Assembly: GCA_020975405.1 (NCBI GenBank)
Contig: JAIOWQ010000008.1
Coordinates: forward strand, 1-64,000
Direction: 5' to 3'
Length of the DNA: 64,000 nt
Origin: Keithomyces neogunnii
Lineage: Eukaryota > Ascomycota > Sordariomycetes > Hypocreales > Clavicipitaceae
Shown: piece after piece, positions 11,286 to 23,935 of the stretch
Layout: every line of letters starts with the position of its first letter
How positions within the stretch are numbered: the first letter of the stretch is position 1
The notes under the pieces: model-generated
Databases searched by the model: none
What the model was told of the DNA's origin: nothing
Seen by the model: only the letters and a program-made list of their open reading frames with translations
Translations under genes and position numbers: made by a program

Positions 11286-11318
11286 CATGTCGGCATGTCG
11301 GCATGTCGGCATGACGGC
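11286..11318. repeat. Short tandem repeat, unit CGGCATGT
   Basis: Three near-perfect copies of an 8-bp unit (CATGTCGG phase) are followed by a degenerate copy with GACGG. It lies in an intergenic region with no gene nearby. Confidence 0.8.
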
Positions 11319-12717
11319 ACATACTGTACGTACAGACGTAGCTGCTGTGGCCAAGCCCTGTAGGGCATTAGGGCTGAGCGCGTCGGTTGATACGGCGCAC
11401 CCGTATCGCCCGGTATCCGTCTCCTGGAGCTGATCAGGTTGGCTGTCGCGGGCGTGCCTTTATTAAGCAACACCTTGAATTTGGCCAACCGATACACCCA
11501 TGCCTCCCTTTTCCATGCATCAAATACAGTAGATGCAGAACATGGCCGTAATGGTGCTGCTATCTTTCACTGACCCTGTAACACGCATGGGTGACTGTAA
11601 TCGTGACCACTCCTAGCCAATGTACAATCCTTTATCTTTGACCGCCTCGTTTGGTTGAACATGTACTTGGATCATTTTGCTATCTCGATGCATGTTCCAG
11701 GCTTACTTACCCACGCCCAGTTCGTATGATGCTTCTAAATGTGCAAGATATCGGATGCACCTGGATCCTTTATGCGAGCATGCTGATCCTTGACGGGCTG
11801 ACCTTCGTGGGTTGTTTGGCCGGCGTCGGTCCCAACGTGATGTGATGGACTGGGGATGCGGGAGCATCGACCCTTGGTCTCTATGGGAATAAGAGGGACT
11901 TATCACACTCTTCCTTGTTGAATTTGGAATTATGTACCGAGTAGCATAAATCGCCTTAGCGGCTGTTATGGCGACCCAACAACAGTCTGCTCTGGATGCA
12001 AAAAGTAGCCAATGTCAAGGCGAAGCAGGCTTGGAATGAATTCAGCGTCTTCCGTTGTTTCATCGAGCAGCCTACGTCAGGCAGCCCATTACCTAGGTAT
12101 TAACGCATCTTATTGAGTTGAAAACAAACTGTCGCCCTTGATTCGAAAGCACGGAATGGCGACATTGGTTCTGCTGGTGTAATTCGTTGACCTTCGAGGT
12201 TCGTCTTACCTCGGTGCCCATGACACTAAAATTACATCGTAATACAATGTCAATTGTTGTGGAAGCGCTTACTACTATCCTCTCTCTCAGGGCAACATGT
12301 TCAATATTTGGAGAAACTTTGATGCAATGATCCTGTGTCCAGACCAACTGGCCACGTATGCACTCGTTACTAGTAGAGCGAGATGGAGTGTGGATTATTA
12401 GTTCTTAGTGAACTAGCCTCTTCCAACCTGTTTCAAGCCAGCGGATAAATTGCGCGGCCTAATAAGTTGGTTCGAGTTCCCCACCATATACGGATTGCCT
12501 TTGGCTGGTCACAACTTGGCTCCGTAATAAGCTCAGCTGGTGGATTCCAAGACCGGCTTTCTGCATCATAAAGTAGCGTCAGCATCAGATGTGGTCCTCT
12601 GAGAGGCTTCTTGGCTTGGCAGTGTGTCGTCTCATTCCAATCCCAATGGCCGGGGACGGCATCATCACGTGGGTAAGCCCACGTTTTGTCCGAAATGTTT
12701 TTTGGAATTGAGTTTCT

Positions 12718-12738
12718 CCCCCCCCCCCCCCCCCCCCC
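12718..12738. repeat. Poly-C homopolymer, 21 nt
   Basis: An uninterrupted run of C lies in the gene-poor region. A similar run occurs at 18581. Length may be unreliable because homopolymers are prone to sequencing error. Confidence 0.85.
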
Positions 12739-15476
12739 GTCTCTTGGAGGAAGACGGGCAGTAAACCCTGAGCTGCTGACTCATATAACCCCACACAAGC
12801 TCGTGTATCGCATCGTACGATACAAAATTGCGGTAAGACGTACATGTATTCGACCACTTTCACGCCACAAGGTTCGCGGAGGGAGGCGAATACTTGTGAC
12901 ATCCCACTGGACACATGCGACTGGTAGTGTGATCCCCTGCTACTGCAGCAAAATATTTGCAGCCTGGCTAAACGACCGAGTTCATGGTTGCAATATTGCC
13001 TTGAAAGCTGAACTCATGTCTGGGCACGAATGGCGGCCGCGCTTGGCTGGCAGGGACGTTGCCCGGATACTAGCTGCCCGAGCGTGCAAACTCAAAAGAC
13101 CATGGTGACATTGCAACATTGTGACCCCGGATATGGATTTATTGCTGCCACTGTACATAATATTGCAGGATACAGCATCGCACTGCAGGTCATGACGACG
13201 CCATTGACACATGACGGGTTACCAGCCATTGGGTTGAGTTGCATCATGTTGTCGCAGGGTGGTGGCATCTCACATCTGCTGTCCTGAGATGTGACGCCGT
13301 CGCACGTCAGCGTGCCTGTGCTGGCGCTGGCAATTGCGGTCTATGATATGACAGCTCCACGACCGACATTGACCGGCATTGAACCTCTCAAGCAGTGGAC
13401 AGATATTCGACCATTCTTACCTGAATGTTGCTCCCGAGTCTTCTAGGCGTAATCAAACTGATGGGCCTGAACGGAAAGGGGGGTGAGCTTATAAGACGCA
13501 GCCATGCAGGAACAGGGATTGGAGTCCAGCCACAATCACCTTAATCAGCCACAATTGCTGCCGCTTTTGCAGTTCCAAGTCAGGCAGGTTGGCGCTGAAC
13601 TTCACAGGGGTTGCCGTACGTACCGGACATTGTTGTGGCGCCCCCGCCAACGAGTTGCCAGCTCTGGACTGGTCCGATACTTGTTGCTATTGTGTGGCCG
13701 AAAAGTTCTGGTGTCCGTTATGCTTGGACCGTTGACTTCCCATGCCCTATCCCATGTCCTCTCTGGTGTCCGATAAGAAGTCAATTTTTTTTTTGCGAGT
13801 ATTTTTCTGTAAAATCTCTTGTTCATAGAGCTGAATGATTCAGCCCGAATCTGACCATGGCGGCTGCTTTGCGCTTTAACCTCTGGCCGTATGCTCTGGT
13901 ATTTTTATTGTAGTAGTCGCCTACACGCCCCGTTGTACCCGTCGCGTTCCCGTGCCTGCACCTGCGGGAAATTACATTGACCGTTGATGACCGTATTTTT
14001 GCAAGTGGGCTCTAAGCATGACGGAGGCGCCGGGGCACACAGCTTGGCAAATTCGACGCAGACATCATCTCGTTGTCGTTTACTGTGTTGTTTCCTGTGA
14101 CTCGGCCAGATACACCTACTTGAACCAATGAGGATCTGCGAATAGAGTCAGTAGTACAGCCACATTTATCTTCCGAGCTTGTCCACATGCACACGAAAAC
14201 GGGCTAGCGACGTCAAGAAACAAGGGTGAAGATCGCTTGAACTATTGGGCAAACCGAAGGTATGGAAAAGACGATGATGGTCAAATCAGAACGGTGCCCA
14301 ATAGCTCGATGACCAAGGGGGCGATCAAGTCGAAGCGATAGATGTGCCCCGAAACTTGACAGGGCCCGAGATATTGTATTATTCCTAGAGAACGAGTTGT
14401 GATGTTCGTACCAGACATGCAAGGCGGAGGCCTGTCGAACAACGGTGACGGTCGGGACTTCAGGGCACAATTGCATAGCTGAAACTTGTTGCAATGGGGC
14501 CAGACTTCCGACCACTCGAGACCTCGAAACTAAAACGTTGAGGCTTGCCCAGAGTCTCGATACATGCGTTGTGAACGGGACACAGTGAAGACCAGTTAGT
14601 CGTGAGGGCGGAGGCAGCCAATCGAGCTGCAGCTCGCATCTGCGGCGGCGTCTGGGCGAGGCTGTGGACGATGATCACTGATTGATTATGCGTGAGCTCA
14701 AATGCTGGCTAGGTCGTCGCAACAGACAGTGTTTGGTTAAGTGGCATTGGATGGAAGTAGTCAGAATCCAACTGAGAATGTGACAATCTCGTGAATTCAA
14801 ACTAAGTACTGAGTTGACCACCCAGCTTGGGCTGCTCCAAGCTGGTCAGCGCAGCGAGAGCTGGCTTGGTGGGTGGCGCAAAGGCTCGGCCCCCTCCTTC
14901 CTCCATCCACCACGAGCTGCCCACCCCCCCCATCGCCAAGTTGCCCCTTCCTTTTCCGCTACGACTGACGGGGCAAGCCAGGGTCAGTGCCCAAAACGTT
15001 GCGTGAGCCTCCATCGTTGAAGTGCCGCCGCTTTCAGTCCACAGCGAGTTGGTCGCCATGCTTCTCTCACCAAGTCCCGCCCACATGTCTTCAACCTTCC
15101 TCCAAACTTTGTTCAGGCAAACTTGAATCTGTTTCATTCTTTTAGCTGTTCATCCTGTCCACTGCATCTGAGCAGGTTCGATAGAGTGTTATAGAGCCTT
15201 CTTTTTCGTCTCGGCTGAGTGGCATATCGAACCCAACCACTAGGGCATCTCCCTGCGCTTTCCCGCCTGTTCGGCCTGAGCAAGACACGACACACGTGGG
15301 AGGCGGATTCCCCGGCGCAGCTTTTGAGCTCGCATCGATTTTTTCCCCCTTCTTAACTCTTAATATTCCTTGGCCTTGGGTTCCTTCTAATTCCTCACCA
15401 CTATAATATCTGCTGTGCGCTTCCTCTTGTCCCCTCATCTTCGCTGCATCCTACGGCTCTTGCATACCCACTCGCC

Positions 15477-16985
15477 ATGGACCAAGAACCTTACAACCAT
15501 GGCTATTATGGCCATCCTGTCCCGTCTGCTGCAACCACTGTCAACCCTACGCCAAATAGACCCGGAACCCCTAACACGGATGGCGGCCGCAATCCATTTG
15601 GTGACAACGACGCGGCCTCCTCACATCGGCTTGGTAGAAGCACCAATCCATTTTCCAGCCCCGATGCCTCGAGGCCGCCATCCAGTTTTGGTTCATCAAG
15701 TGCGTTGGCACCTCGATACGATGTCAATACCCAGCGCTACTTCCACTCCAGGCGGGTGATGAAGGGCGAAGTTGAGAAACCTTGGCTGGAGAAGAATGAT
15801 CCCAAAGAGAAATGGGTTACCATCTTGCCCCTTATTGGCATCTTGATTGGCTTGGGTATTTCCGGCTTTTTGGTATGGGACGGCATTCGCAATGTTGTAC
15901 ATCATAAGTACTGTCCTGTTTTGGACGATAGCTTTGATGGCGGCTTTGATACCAATGTTTGGACCAAGGAAGTCCAGGTTGGTGGTTATGGGTAAGATTT
16001 TACTTTAATTCTTCCTTCCGTGGTGATGACGTCTTATGCTGACAAGCCCCGCAGGAACGGCGAGTTTGAGCAAACTACTGGAGGCGACGAGAATGTCTTC
16101 ATCGAGGGTGGCAATTTGGTCATCAAGGCCACTTTGCAGGACGCCGAAAAGGTTGAGAAAGACAACACCATCAACCTGCTCAAGGACGGAACCTGTACCT
16201 CAAAAGATTGGTACAGCTGCGTGGCTGCCACCAACACAACCGCCGGCAATGCGAGTGTCGTACCGCCAACCAAGTCCGGTCGCATCAATACAATGAAGGG
16301 TGCGAAGATTAAGTACGGCCGAGTTGAGGTTACAGCTAAGCTTCCTGAAGGAGATTGGCTCTGGCCAGCCATCTGGATGATGCCCGTCAAAAATACCTAC
16401 GGCCCATGGCCTGCGTCCGGTGAGATTGACATTATGGAGTCTCGAGGCAACAATTGGACCTATGGACAGGGCGGCAACAACATCATGTCATCAGCGCTCC
16501 ACTGGGGGCCAGACCCCGCCAACGACGCATGGTGGAAGACGAACAACAAGCGCCAGGCGCTGCACACCACTTTTAGCAGCGGGTTTAACACTTTTGGTCT
16601 CGAATGGTCCCAGAAGTATCTCTTCACCTACGTCAATAGTCGTCTGCTCCAGGTTCTCTATGCCAACTTTGATAAGCCTATGTGGGATCGTGGTGGTTTC
16701 CCCGACGCCACTGCTAACGGCACGCGACTAAAGAACAATTGGAGCGAAACGGGACGCGCGAACACACCATTTGACCAGGAGTTTTATCTCATCATCAACC
16801 TGGCCGTCGGTGGAACCAATGGCTGGTTTGAGGATGGCAAATTCGGCAAGCCCTGGCTCGACCGGTCACCCAATGCGCGCAAGGACTTCTGGAACGCCCG
16901 AGACACCTGGCAGGCGACATGGAAGCAACCTCAGCTGGAGGTCAGCCGCGTCTTGATGATGCAGCAGTGCGATGGCGATGAGTGA
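15477..16985 (+). CDS. Membrane-anchored GH16 endo-beta-1,3(4)-glucanase-like protein
   Basis: Exons 15477-15991 and 16055-16985 give 481 aa; the 63-bp intron joins VGGYG to NGEFEQTT in frame. Residues 1-112 are Ser/Pro/Asn-rich and cytosolic in type. Residues about 113-134 form one transmembrane segment (ILPLIGILIGLGISGFLVW), giving a type II membrane protein. The rest is a GH16 laminarinase-type jelly-roll with the catalytic signature GEIDIMES, in which E295, D297 and E300 are the nucleophile, helper and acid/base. Flanking motifs WPAIWMMP, SALHWGP and the late FYLIINLAVGG also match the family. It probably cuts or remodels beta-1,3-glucan in the cell wall. No GPI signal is seen. Glucan-binding without hydrolysis is less likely because the catalytic triad is intact. 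Confidence 0.9.
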
Positions 16986-17655
16986 TGGCTTAAATACGGT
17001 ACGACGCCAGGATAATGATGGGTTTGATCTGCATTTTTTGTTTTGACCAAGTTAACATTGGTCTCATACATGGTACATATGTTCCTTATATTGTTGCTTC
17101 TTTTTTCACAGCATTCGATAATATTATAGACTTGGGAGGCGCGGGATATGCGAAAATACTAGGTCATTCATGCGTGAATAACTTGACATGATGGTGGCAA
17201 GAGGTGACTCGGGTTTAGGTTGTTTAGGTTGGGTTCAAACATTACATACACGTGTTGCTTGATGCATTGTCCAAGTATAGCAAATTCCGGCCGATGTTAG
17301 TTTGATAATAATACACACGAGCATGGATCAGCACTCAGAAAATACAGCCACACATGTAACAGCCTCCCCGTTCAATGAGATGCAGACGTTTTACGTACGC
17401 CACATGCATTTGCTCCTCTCCTGGCGGCCAAAGAATGCCATCTCTCTCTGCAGTCATTGCCCGTTCGTGCCATCCAAGCCAAAGGCGGGACGAGCGCGAC
17501 TATTGAGTGCCATGCATGTAGACATCAGGATCAGTCCGATCCCCAGCAGACCAACCACCAACCACCGAGGACATTGAACGCACACGGGCCACCAGGGCAC
17601 TTTGACATGGACCCATTTGACGGCCAGGTACGCAGCAAAATACGCACCAGCTGCG

Positions 17656-17695
17656 CGGGTACCTAAAGTAGGTACCTAGGTAGGTACCTCGAGGC
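17656..17695. repeat. CTAGGTAC palindromic repeat cluster
   Basis: Overlapping copies of GGTACCTA and TAGGTACC around a central TACCTAGGTA form a nested inverted repeat. Similar clusters occur at 31622-31692 and 39888-39912. Confidence 0.75.
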
Positions 17696-18580
17696 GCCAG
17701 GCATTCTGGAACCCACATTCCGGCTCTGATGCGGACCGGGGGGTTTGGTGGGCCAGCCCAGCCTTTCAGCCCATTTGCGCCACGGATCTAGAGTTATCTT
17801 GCGCCATTTGAGATCAAGCAACTTCATGCGGTTCTACTCCGTAGTCTCTTCCGCATCAGTCAAGGGCCATGTCCATTCGGGACAGGCAGTCCGTCCAATA
17901 TTGTACGCATATTAAACCACCACGCCGAATGTGTCCCTGGTGGCCACAAGTCCAGCATCTCTCCCAATCGGTGCATCCCTGCCTGTGTGCGACTGTTCCG
18001 GCCCAGCCCAGACCCAAGGCAGGGTGCCGCAGGGCAAGCTGGACAGACGAGAAGAGAAAAAAATAATAATTTCTCTGCGAATTGGCTAATCTGTGCCTTG
18101 CTTTTTGCAATCTTTGACTTTGCCAGTACCCCGTATACTGGGCACCTGTCTCGTCTGATCGTCAGGGCAAGAACGACGATAGTGGGGACAGCCGTGCGTT
18201 TGCCAAGTGCCAAGGCCAACTCCGTACTCCGTATAGGACCAAGAAATGCGAACTAGTACCAGACATAGCAGTCCCGTGGGGCGTTCGATATTTTCTTTCC
18301 AACATCAATGCCTGAATAAGCCATGGACCTGTCTTGGGGCTTCAAAGTGGGCTACGCTAACAGCTGGACATGGCAAAGACCACGCACGAAAAGGAAAAAA
18401 AAAGTGGTCTTTGGTCGATTGTTGCTTTTAGAGAATACATCAGCTACACTCTAGTGAATGTGAGGGCCAGGATGGTGCTTTGCCAAACTCGCATTGACAC
18501 TTGTTCGTATCGCACCACCAACGCGCATGACGACGACAAGGTGTGGGAACGGTGAGGAATACGGAAGAGGCACAATCACG

Positions 18581-18604
18581 CCCCCCCCCCCCCCCCCCCC
18601 CCCC
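18581..18604. repeat. Poly-C homopolymer, 24 nt
   Basis: An uninterrupted C run in an intergenic region; compare the 21-nt run at 12718. Confidence 0.85.
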
Positions 18605-21600
18605 AACCGGCTGAACATGCAAAGAGGACTCACGCCCGTTGACTGTTGTGCTGCGTTGAAAAAGGAAAATGTAATAAATGTCCTGGGGGCCAGGCGGCGA
18701 GACGCCTTTGCCAAGATAAGGGTAAATGCAACGCCAACCAATAGTTCGCCGACGGGCCCTTTGTTTTGTTCAGACGGACATGGCAAGGGTCTTGTCGTCT
18801 TGAACTCGCCGCCGTAAGAGAGTACTGACAGAAGACAATATCTGGCTCATGCCGTGCGTGCAATTGGGCGGGAGCTAGCGAAGGACGCTCTGCGTTGGCA
18901 GCAACTAGCTTATCGACCTTGTCAAGGGAAGACGTGCTCCAAGACAATCGTGTATGCGCGGCTTACCACTTGGGCGTCTTCGGGGGCCTTCAGACATGAC
19001 GGTGCATGGCCCAACAGAAAGGGCTGAGCTGGCTAGTAGTATTGTACATGAGTCGAGTTATCGCACAGCATATCGTCACCGTCTCCGGGGCGACCTCGAC
19101 CCTTGGGATTGGCACCAACCCTCCATGCAGAGGCTCTGGATCTGGCAATATTTGCCGGCTAACGACAAACTGCGGATAAGCGGCAGCTGATGACAGCCCT
19201 GGTTAACTACCTGGGTATTGAACTGGTCTAGGCTCGAGCATGTCGCTATTCACAGCATGATATGGACTGTCGTGTCCGTTGCGCCCCCCCGCGTGGCCAA
19301 CGTGCGCGGCATGGCTGAGATGGAATTGAATCCAAGAGGCCACCGTTCGAGATGCCTGGCCCGCAATATGCCGAATATTGATTGCCATGGGTTTGGAAGA
19401 GGGCAGAGGGCCCTGGTACCATGTCCTATTCACTGGATTCAGCCCAGCAGCAGTACCACCAGCCTTTTGGCTGACTCTGGACTCACCGTGACTGGCGACG
19501 GATGGGTGACGCCCATGGGCTTTGCCAATGAAAGCGGCCTGCTGTTGTTATCTTGCGGCGCCTATAGCTCTCTGCAAGCTTCTCCGGCAACCCTTACTCG
19601 GTCTTCTCGGCCGGCATGGGGCCCTGGATCATGTCACACAAAGGCGGGCCGAGCCCGTGGATTACTATGCCAGTAGACAAAGTCGCAGGAGAGCAAGTTA
19701 TTGGTTATTGGTTTGGGTCCGCGGCGCCAACGTTTTCCCATGCTCATGTCTTGGTCTTGTTTCACTACAAACTTAAAAATATTCCAGTCCACCTGGCCAG
19801 GCTGGACAAGACCAAAGTAGAAGAAGGCTCAATCAAGACTTTACTCAGCAACGCGGATGCCGCCTGGGGTAGCAATTAAACGAATGCCTCAAGTTCAGGT
19901 TCGTTCATGCACCGGCGAGGGGATCGGGGCAGGAGTGCATGAGTATTGACTGCCCTCTTGGCTCTTGTTGAGGGAGCTCCAGGGCCATGGTTACGTGCTT
20001 CAGCGACCAGATGTCGCTGAACAGAATACGCTCAAAAAGGATAGTTCGGGGTGCCAGAGTCCAGACACGCCCCCCCTCCCCAACCGCCCACCACCCACCT
20101 CTTGGAGATAAAAGAAGGCCGGAGGGACTGGCCCTCAGCTTCAGGCTCAGGATGCATGCTATGCGTTGGGGCGGCAGGTTGCAGCAAATACGAGACCAAA
20201 AATAGGACGGTGGCGGCCCGACAACACACACTTACAGATGAATTGTCACGAAGCTTGGATGCACTCCCTCAAGGACCAACAGGTTCTTTCTGTTGCTCCC
20301 CTGCCTGGAGGCTCTTCCAAGGTCAACCGTTCAACACGGCTGCTAATCAGCAGCATGTGGAGATTCGCGTTGGGGGCACTTTGGGGGGGATGGCGACGAG
20401 AGTAAGTAGTAATAATAGCAGTGAAGGTTCGCCGCAAGTCACACAGACTGTTTGTCCCACCAGGACCGTGCCTGCCTGCCCAGCTGGCGTGCGTTTTGAA
20501 TACGTTCGAAACGCTCCTGCTGTGTCCTTTGTACTTGCAATACGTCAAGTGTCTGGTGCTTTGTTCCGATTTCGTACAGCATGTATTTCTAGTGCTCACG
20601 GGGGCACCTGGAATCCATCCAGACATCAGGCGGCAGCAAGCCCCATGTGAAACCCCGTCTTGCCATGTTGTTGGCGTTGCCTTTGTTCTCTATTGTGACT
20701 CCAGCGGCGGCGCCACTTTGGGCGGCCGATGGAACGTCTGGCTGGCGGCAAAACGTTGCCCGCCACTGACGCACGAGTTTCGCATGTAATAATACTTGAC
20801 GTGCCTGCAAAGTCTTGATTCTCCTCCACTGGGCGTAGCGGTCGGGTCATTATCGCATCACCTCAGACAACTGCAAGTGTGGGCAACCCTATGACTTTCA
20901 CCTCCCATTCCAACAACCGAGCATGCCACTTTCAACCTGCTGGTGGCTGCCCATGCCTCTCGGAAGACAGAAAGATGTGCAGCCGATTGGTCATTTTGGC
21001 AGAAACACCCTGGAGCAGCTGCGTTTGTGTGAACACAAGAGCCTTTTTGGAGACAATGGGCCACTTGCTCCATTTTCGGACACCAGACCTTTTTGCTAAT
21101 CCTGTACTAGCTAGTAGGGGAGTATGTGCAAGGCGGTACAGGCAATTAAAAAGAAAAGGAAGGAGACAAGAACGAAAAAAAAAAACAAAAAAAAAAAAAC
21201 AGGGGAGGGTGCCCTCTAGTTCGAACAAAATGGCAGGTTGTTCACTGTACCAAACACAGTTGCGCGCCGTGCCAAGAAGCATGTCAGCAGTATCGATGAG
21301 GTGGTTCGTGCAAGAATTGACCGTCTCCATGGAAGAATACCCCCAGTCCAGAAGTGTACAAGGAGCTGCGCCACACAGGGGAGGCCATAACGCCGGCGGA
21401 TCGGAAGGTCATGAGTGACAGGGACCGGCCGATTGAAGATGACACAGATGAGGCAAGTATGCGTCGCCGCTTTTGAAGCCATGCCAAGTGAAAAAAAGAG
21501 GCCTTGGAGGCTCTTATCTAGCCTCAACTTTTCGATGCAGCCGTTCAGCCCTCTCTTCCGACCAACTGGCGGCCGCCTCGAGCCGTGTTGGTTATCGTTG

Positions 21601-22170
21601 ACGACTGTTGCTGCCCTCATGCCATCGACTTTACGGTACATGCATACGCGCGTACATACAAGTACAACCTTCGAACAATGCGTGCCTGGGCGAGTCTTGG
21701 GCCCACCCCAACCCTGGCCCCACCAGTGCCCTGCTTAGCCTTGTCCAAATGTTCCCGGCATACGCTGTGCCAGAGGCCGAATAGGAAGCATTGTTGCGAA
21801 CTGAGAGCACTAGAGCATCATGGGTCCCTAGCATTGGAAGTCGTGAGAAAAACGGCCGGGACCCTCTCTCGCCTCTTTCCCCTCTCCACAACCTGTGACT
21901 ACCCCGTTCTGAGCTTTGGCACAGTTCGCCCACCAACCTCTGAAGCACTGGACCTTCTTGGCGTGGCATCAGTATCGTCGCTTGTTCTACCAGGCTCTGG
22001 TTTGTCCCCAACAAAGACGTGGAAGCGCAAATTGCTTTGTCCTCGACTTGCGGCGCCTTGCCCCGTGGCGTAGACGGTGCACCCGAAGAGGCGAAAACTC
22101 TACCAGTTTACCCACCAGCCTCAGCCTCGGACTTTGGCTGGTGCCCTCGCGCTGCTCGCGACATTCTCCA

Positions 22171-22193
22171 TGCTGCTGCTGCTGCTGCTGCTG
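22171..22193. repeat. CTG trinucleotide microsatellite
   Basis: About seven CTG units in the C/T-rich region upstream of the GT2 gene. No supported coding frame spans it. Confidence 0.8.
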
Positions 22194-23935
22194 TAGTTGC
22201 GACCGCTCTCCCTGCTGTGCCACCGTGTCCCACGACACTCTGAGCTGCCGGACCGAAAACTGGCGGCTTTGCCTTCCATCCCACCGTGGCACCGGCAATT
22301 GGCAGAATTGGGTTGCTGCTCACAAGACACACCTGTGAACCCGTCCCTCCGCCGCGTGGTGCCTCAGGGCGGTTGTGGCCTATTTTTGACACAAGACAGG
22401 TGGGCAAATGACCTCTCGGATCATGGATTCATAGGGTCGCCGTCTCCGGTATGGATGGCAAAGGCTGTCGGCACAGGGGAGCCAGGGAGCCACAGGCAGG
22501 TTTCGAGGGGGAGTCTTCAGCACCGTCGCTAACGGTGTGCCTGGCCTTGACCCGTTCATTTGCTGCCCGCGTGCGCCATACCGGAGGCTTTGCTGGTGTT
22601 GCTCAACCGGCAGCCTGCCCGCCCACCCTCTTGGCACCTTCGGCTGGTGTTCTGAGGGTGGCCAGGGTTGAACAAGGTTGATTCGGAACTAGACCTCAGA
22701 ATGCTCTCGAGTCTTTGACTAGCCCAGGGGTGTGGCCCACCCAAGAAAAACGTGGACGGACTGGGACTGGGGTTCAGTGGCGTTTCCAATTCCACGCCCC
22801 CTTTGTTCACGATATGCGAAGCGCAAATGCCCCAACTTGTTGAATGTCGCAGGACGGGATGCATCATTCAGCAGCTTTAGCAGTCTCGTGTCTCTGGCCC
22901 ACGGTCCAAGGCCCCTGGGGTCCAAGGCTCCCTCTCCCGGGCTTGAGCGTCGCTTTGGCTCGTTGGTCATGTAGCTTCCTCGCTTGTCAGGCTCTCATGA
23001 ATGAGATGCCACCGAGTATGGTTCTTGCATATTATTCCTTGTCTCGTCCCTCTGGACCGTGGACTGTTCTCTCCCCCCCTCAAGTCTTACCAAGCTTGGC
23101 TCTCGTGGCTTGGAACTGTTACATTCTTCCATTTCCCCGGCGCAGAAAATTTCCCGTCTGCTGCCAATGTGTTTGCTGGCGCAGGCTCGACCACAACCCG
23201 AAAAAGTGCGCCCAGAACCGTCTGTCTATTCACCCTAGGCACGACCAGGTCGTCGGTGTGCGCAGCGTTTTAACACACCCTCCCCAACCCCCTGTCGGGT
23301 CTTGTTCCTGTCTGAGCTCCATACGAAGGCGTTTGGCGAAAAAGATCGCACCGAAGCCACCGATCTTGTAAGTCCATATCCACCTCTCGCGCCGGCTGGC
23401 CTGAATGCAGGTCAGCTCTCTTGTCCATCGTCAGTCACCCACCATCTTCACTGATGGCCTGTCAGTTCAGTTTGCTTCCCGGCCCGCCCTACTCCTCCCT
23501 CTTTACTTTAATTACCTTGCCTCTCCCATCCGTCCCTTGTCGTTGCCAACCTACTGATTATCTGATACCCTCCAGGCTGGGCAAGCTTCTCGAGTGACGA
23601 CTTGGGGCCTCGCTCTTTCTTATACACACAGCACATCGCTTGCTTGTGCAGAAGATCGAATCGTGGCATTCACTACCCTGTCCAAGTCTCTCGTTGTCCC
23701 GCAGCCGCCGTACAGATCATATCTGTATTGCTATAGCTGTTACCTTTCCGCTGCCTTGGGTATGCAAAGAAGTGTCATATTGGCCTAACAAATTCCAACT
23801 TGCGAATCTCAGTCGCCCAAAACTTGGGTTTGCCACCTTCAGCTTGGACAACCCATACCCACGGCGTCCTGGACAGGAACCATAGGCATTCTGAGCACAC
23901 ATCGACACGGCTCGATTCCGGGTCAATAGCCCAAA

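Larger units (their letters stand above)
9685..15476. other. Gene-poor 5.8 kb region
   Basis: I find no supported gene. Base composition is normal and CpA/TpG are present, so this is not a RIP-mutated repeat. It holds several TACTCCGTA words (about 9954, 10130 and 10393), a short CGGCATGT tandem (11286-11318), a CCTAGGTA word (about 12090) and a 21-base C run (12718-12738). The last few hundred bases are C/T-rich and are likely promoter and leader of the GH16 gene. A non-coding RNA or a rapidly evolving multi-exon gene cannot be excluded. Confidence 0.5.
16986..23935. other. Gene-poor 6.9 kb region including probable long leader of the GT2 gene
   Basis: No supported gene is visible. The left part holds the GH16 3' flank, a CTAGGTAC-type palindrome cluster (about 17659-17690), TACTCCGTA words (17835 and a double one at 18219-18234) and a 24-base C run (18581-18604). 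An A-rich stretch lies near 21176-21200 and a CTG trinucleotide run near 22171-22193. From about 21850 the sequence becomes C/T-rich with many short open frames, consistent with promoter and a long 5' leader of the glycosyltransferase gene. A fast-evolving or non-coding gene in 19-21.5 kb cannot be excluded. Confidence 0.5.

Noticed and set aside
11286..11318. Short spaced repeats considered as a CRISPR-like array
   Set aside because: Units are contiguous 8-mers with no spacers, and the host is a fungus.
12460..12490. GGTTCGAGTTCC resembling a tRNA B box
   Set aside because: The flanking bases do not form a T-arm stem, and no acceptor, D-arm or anticodon arm could be drawn around it.
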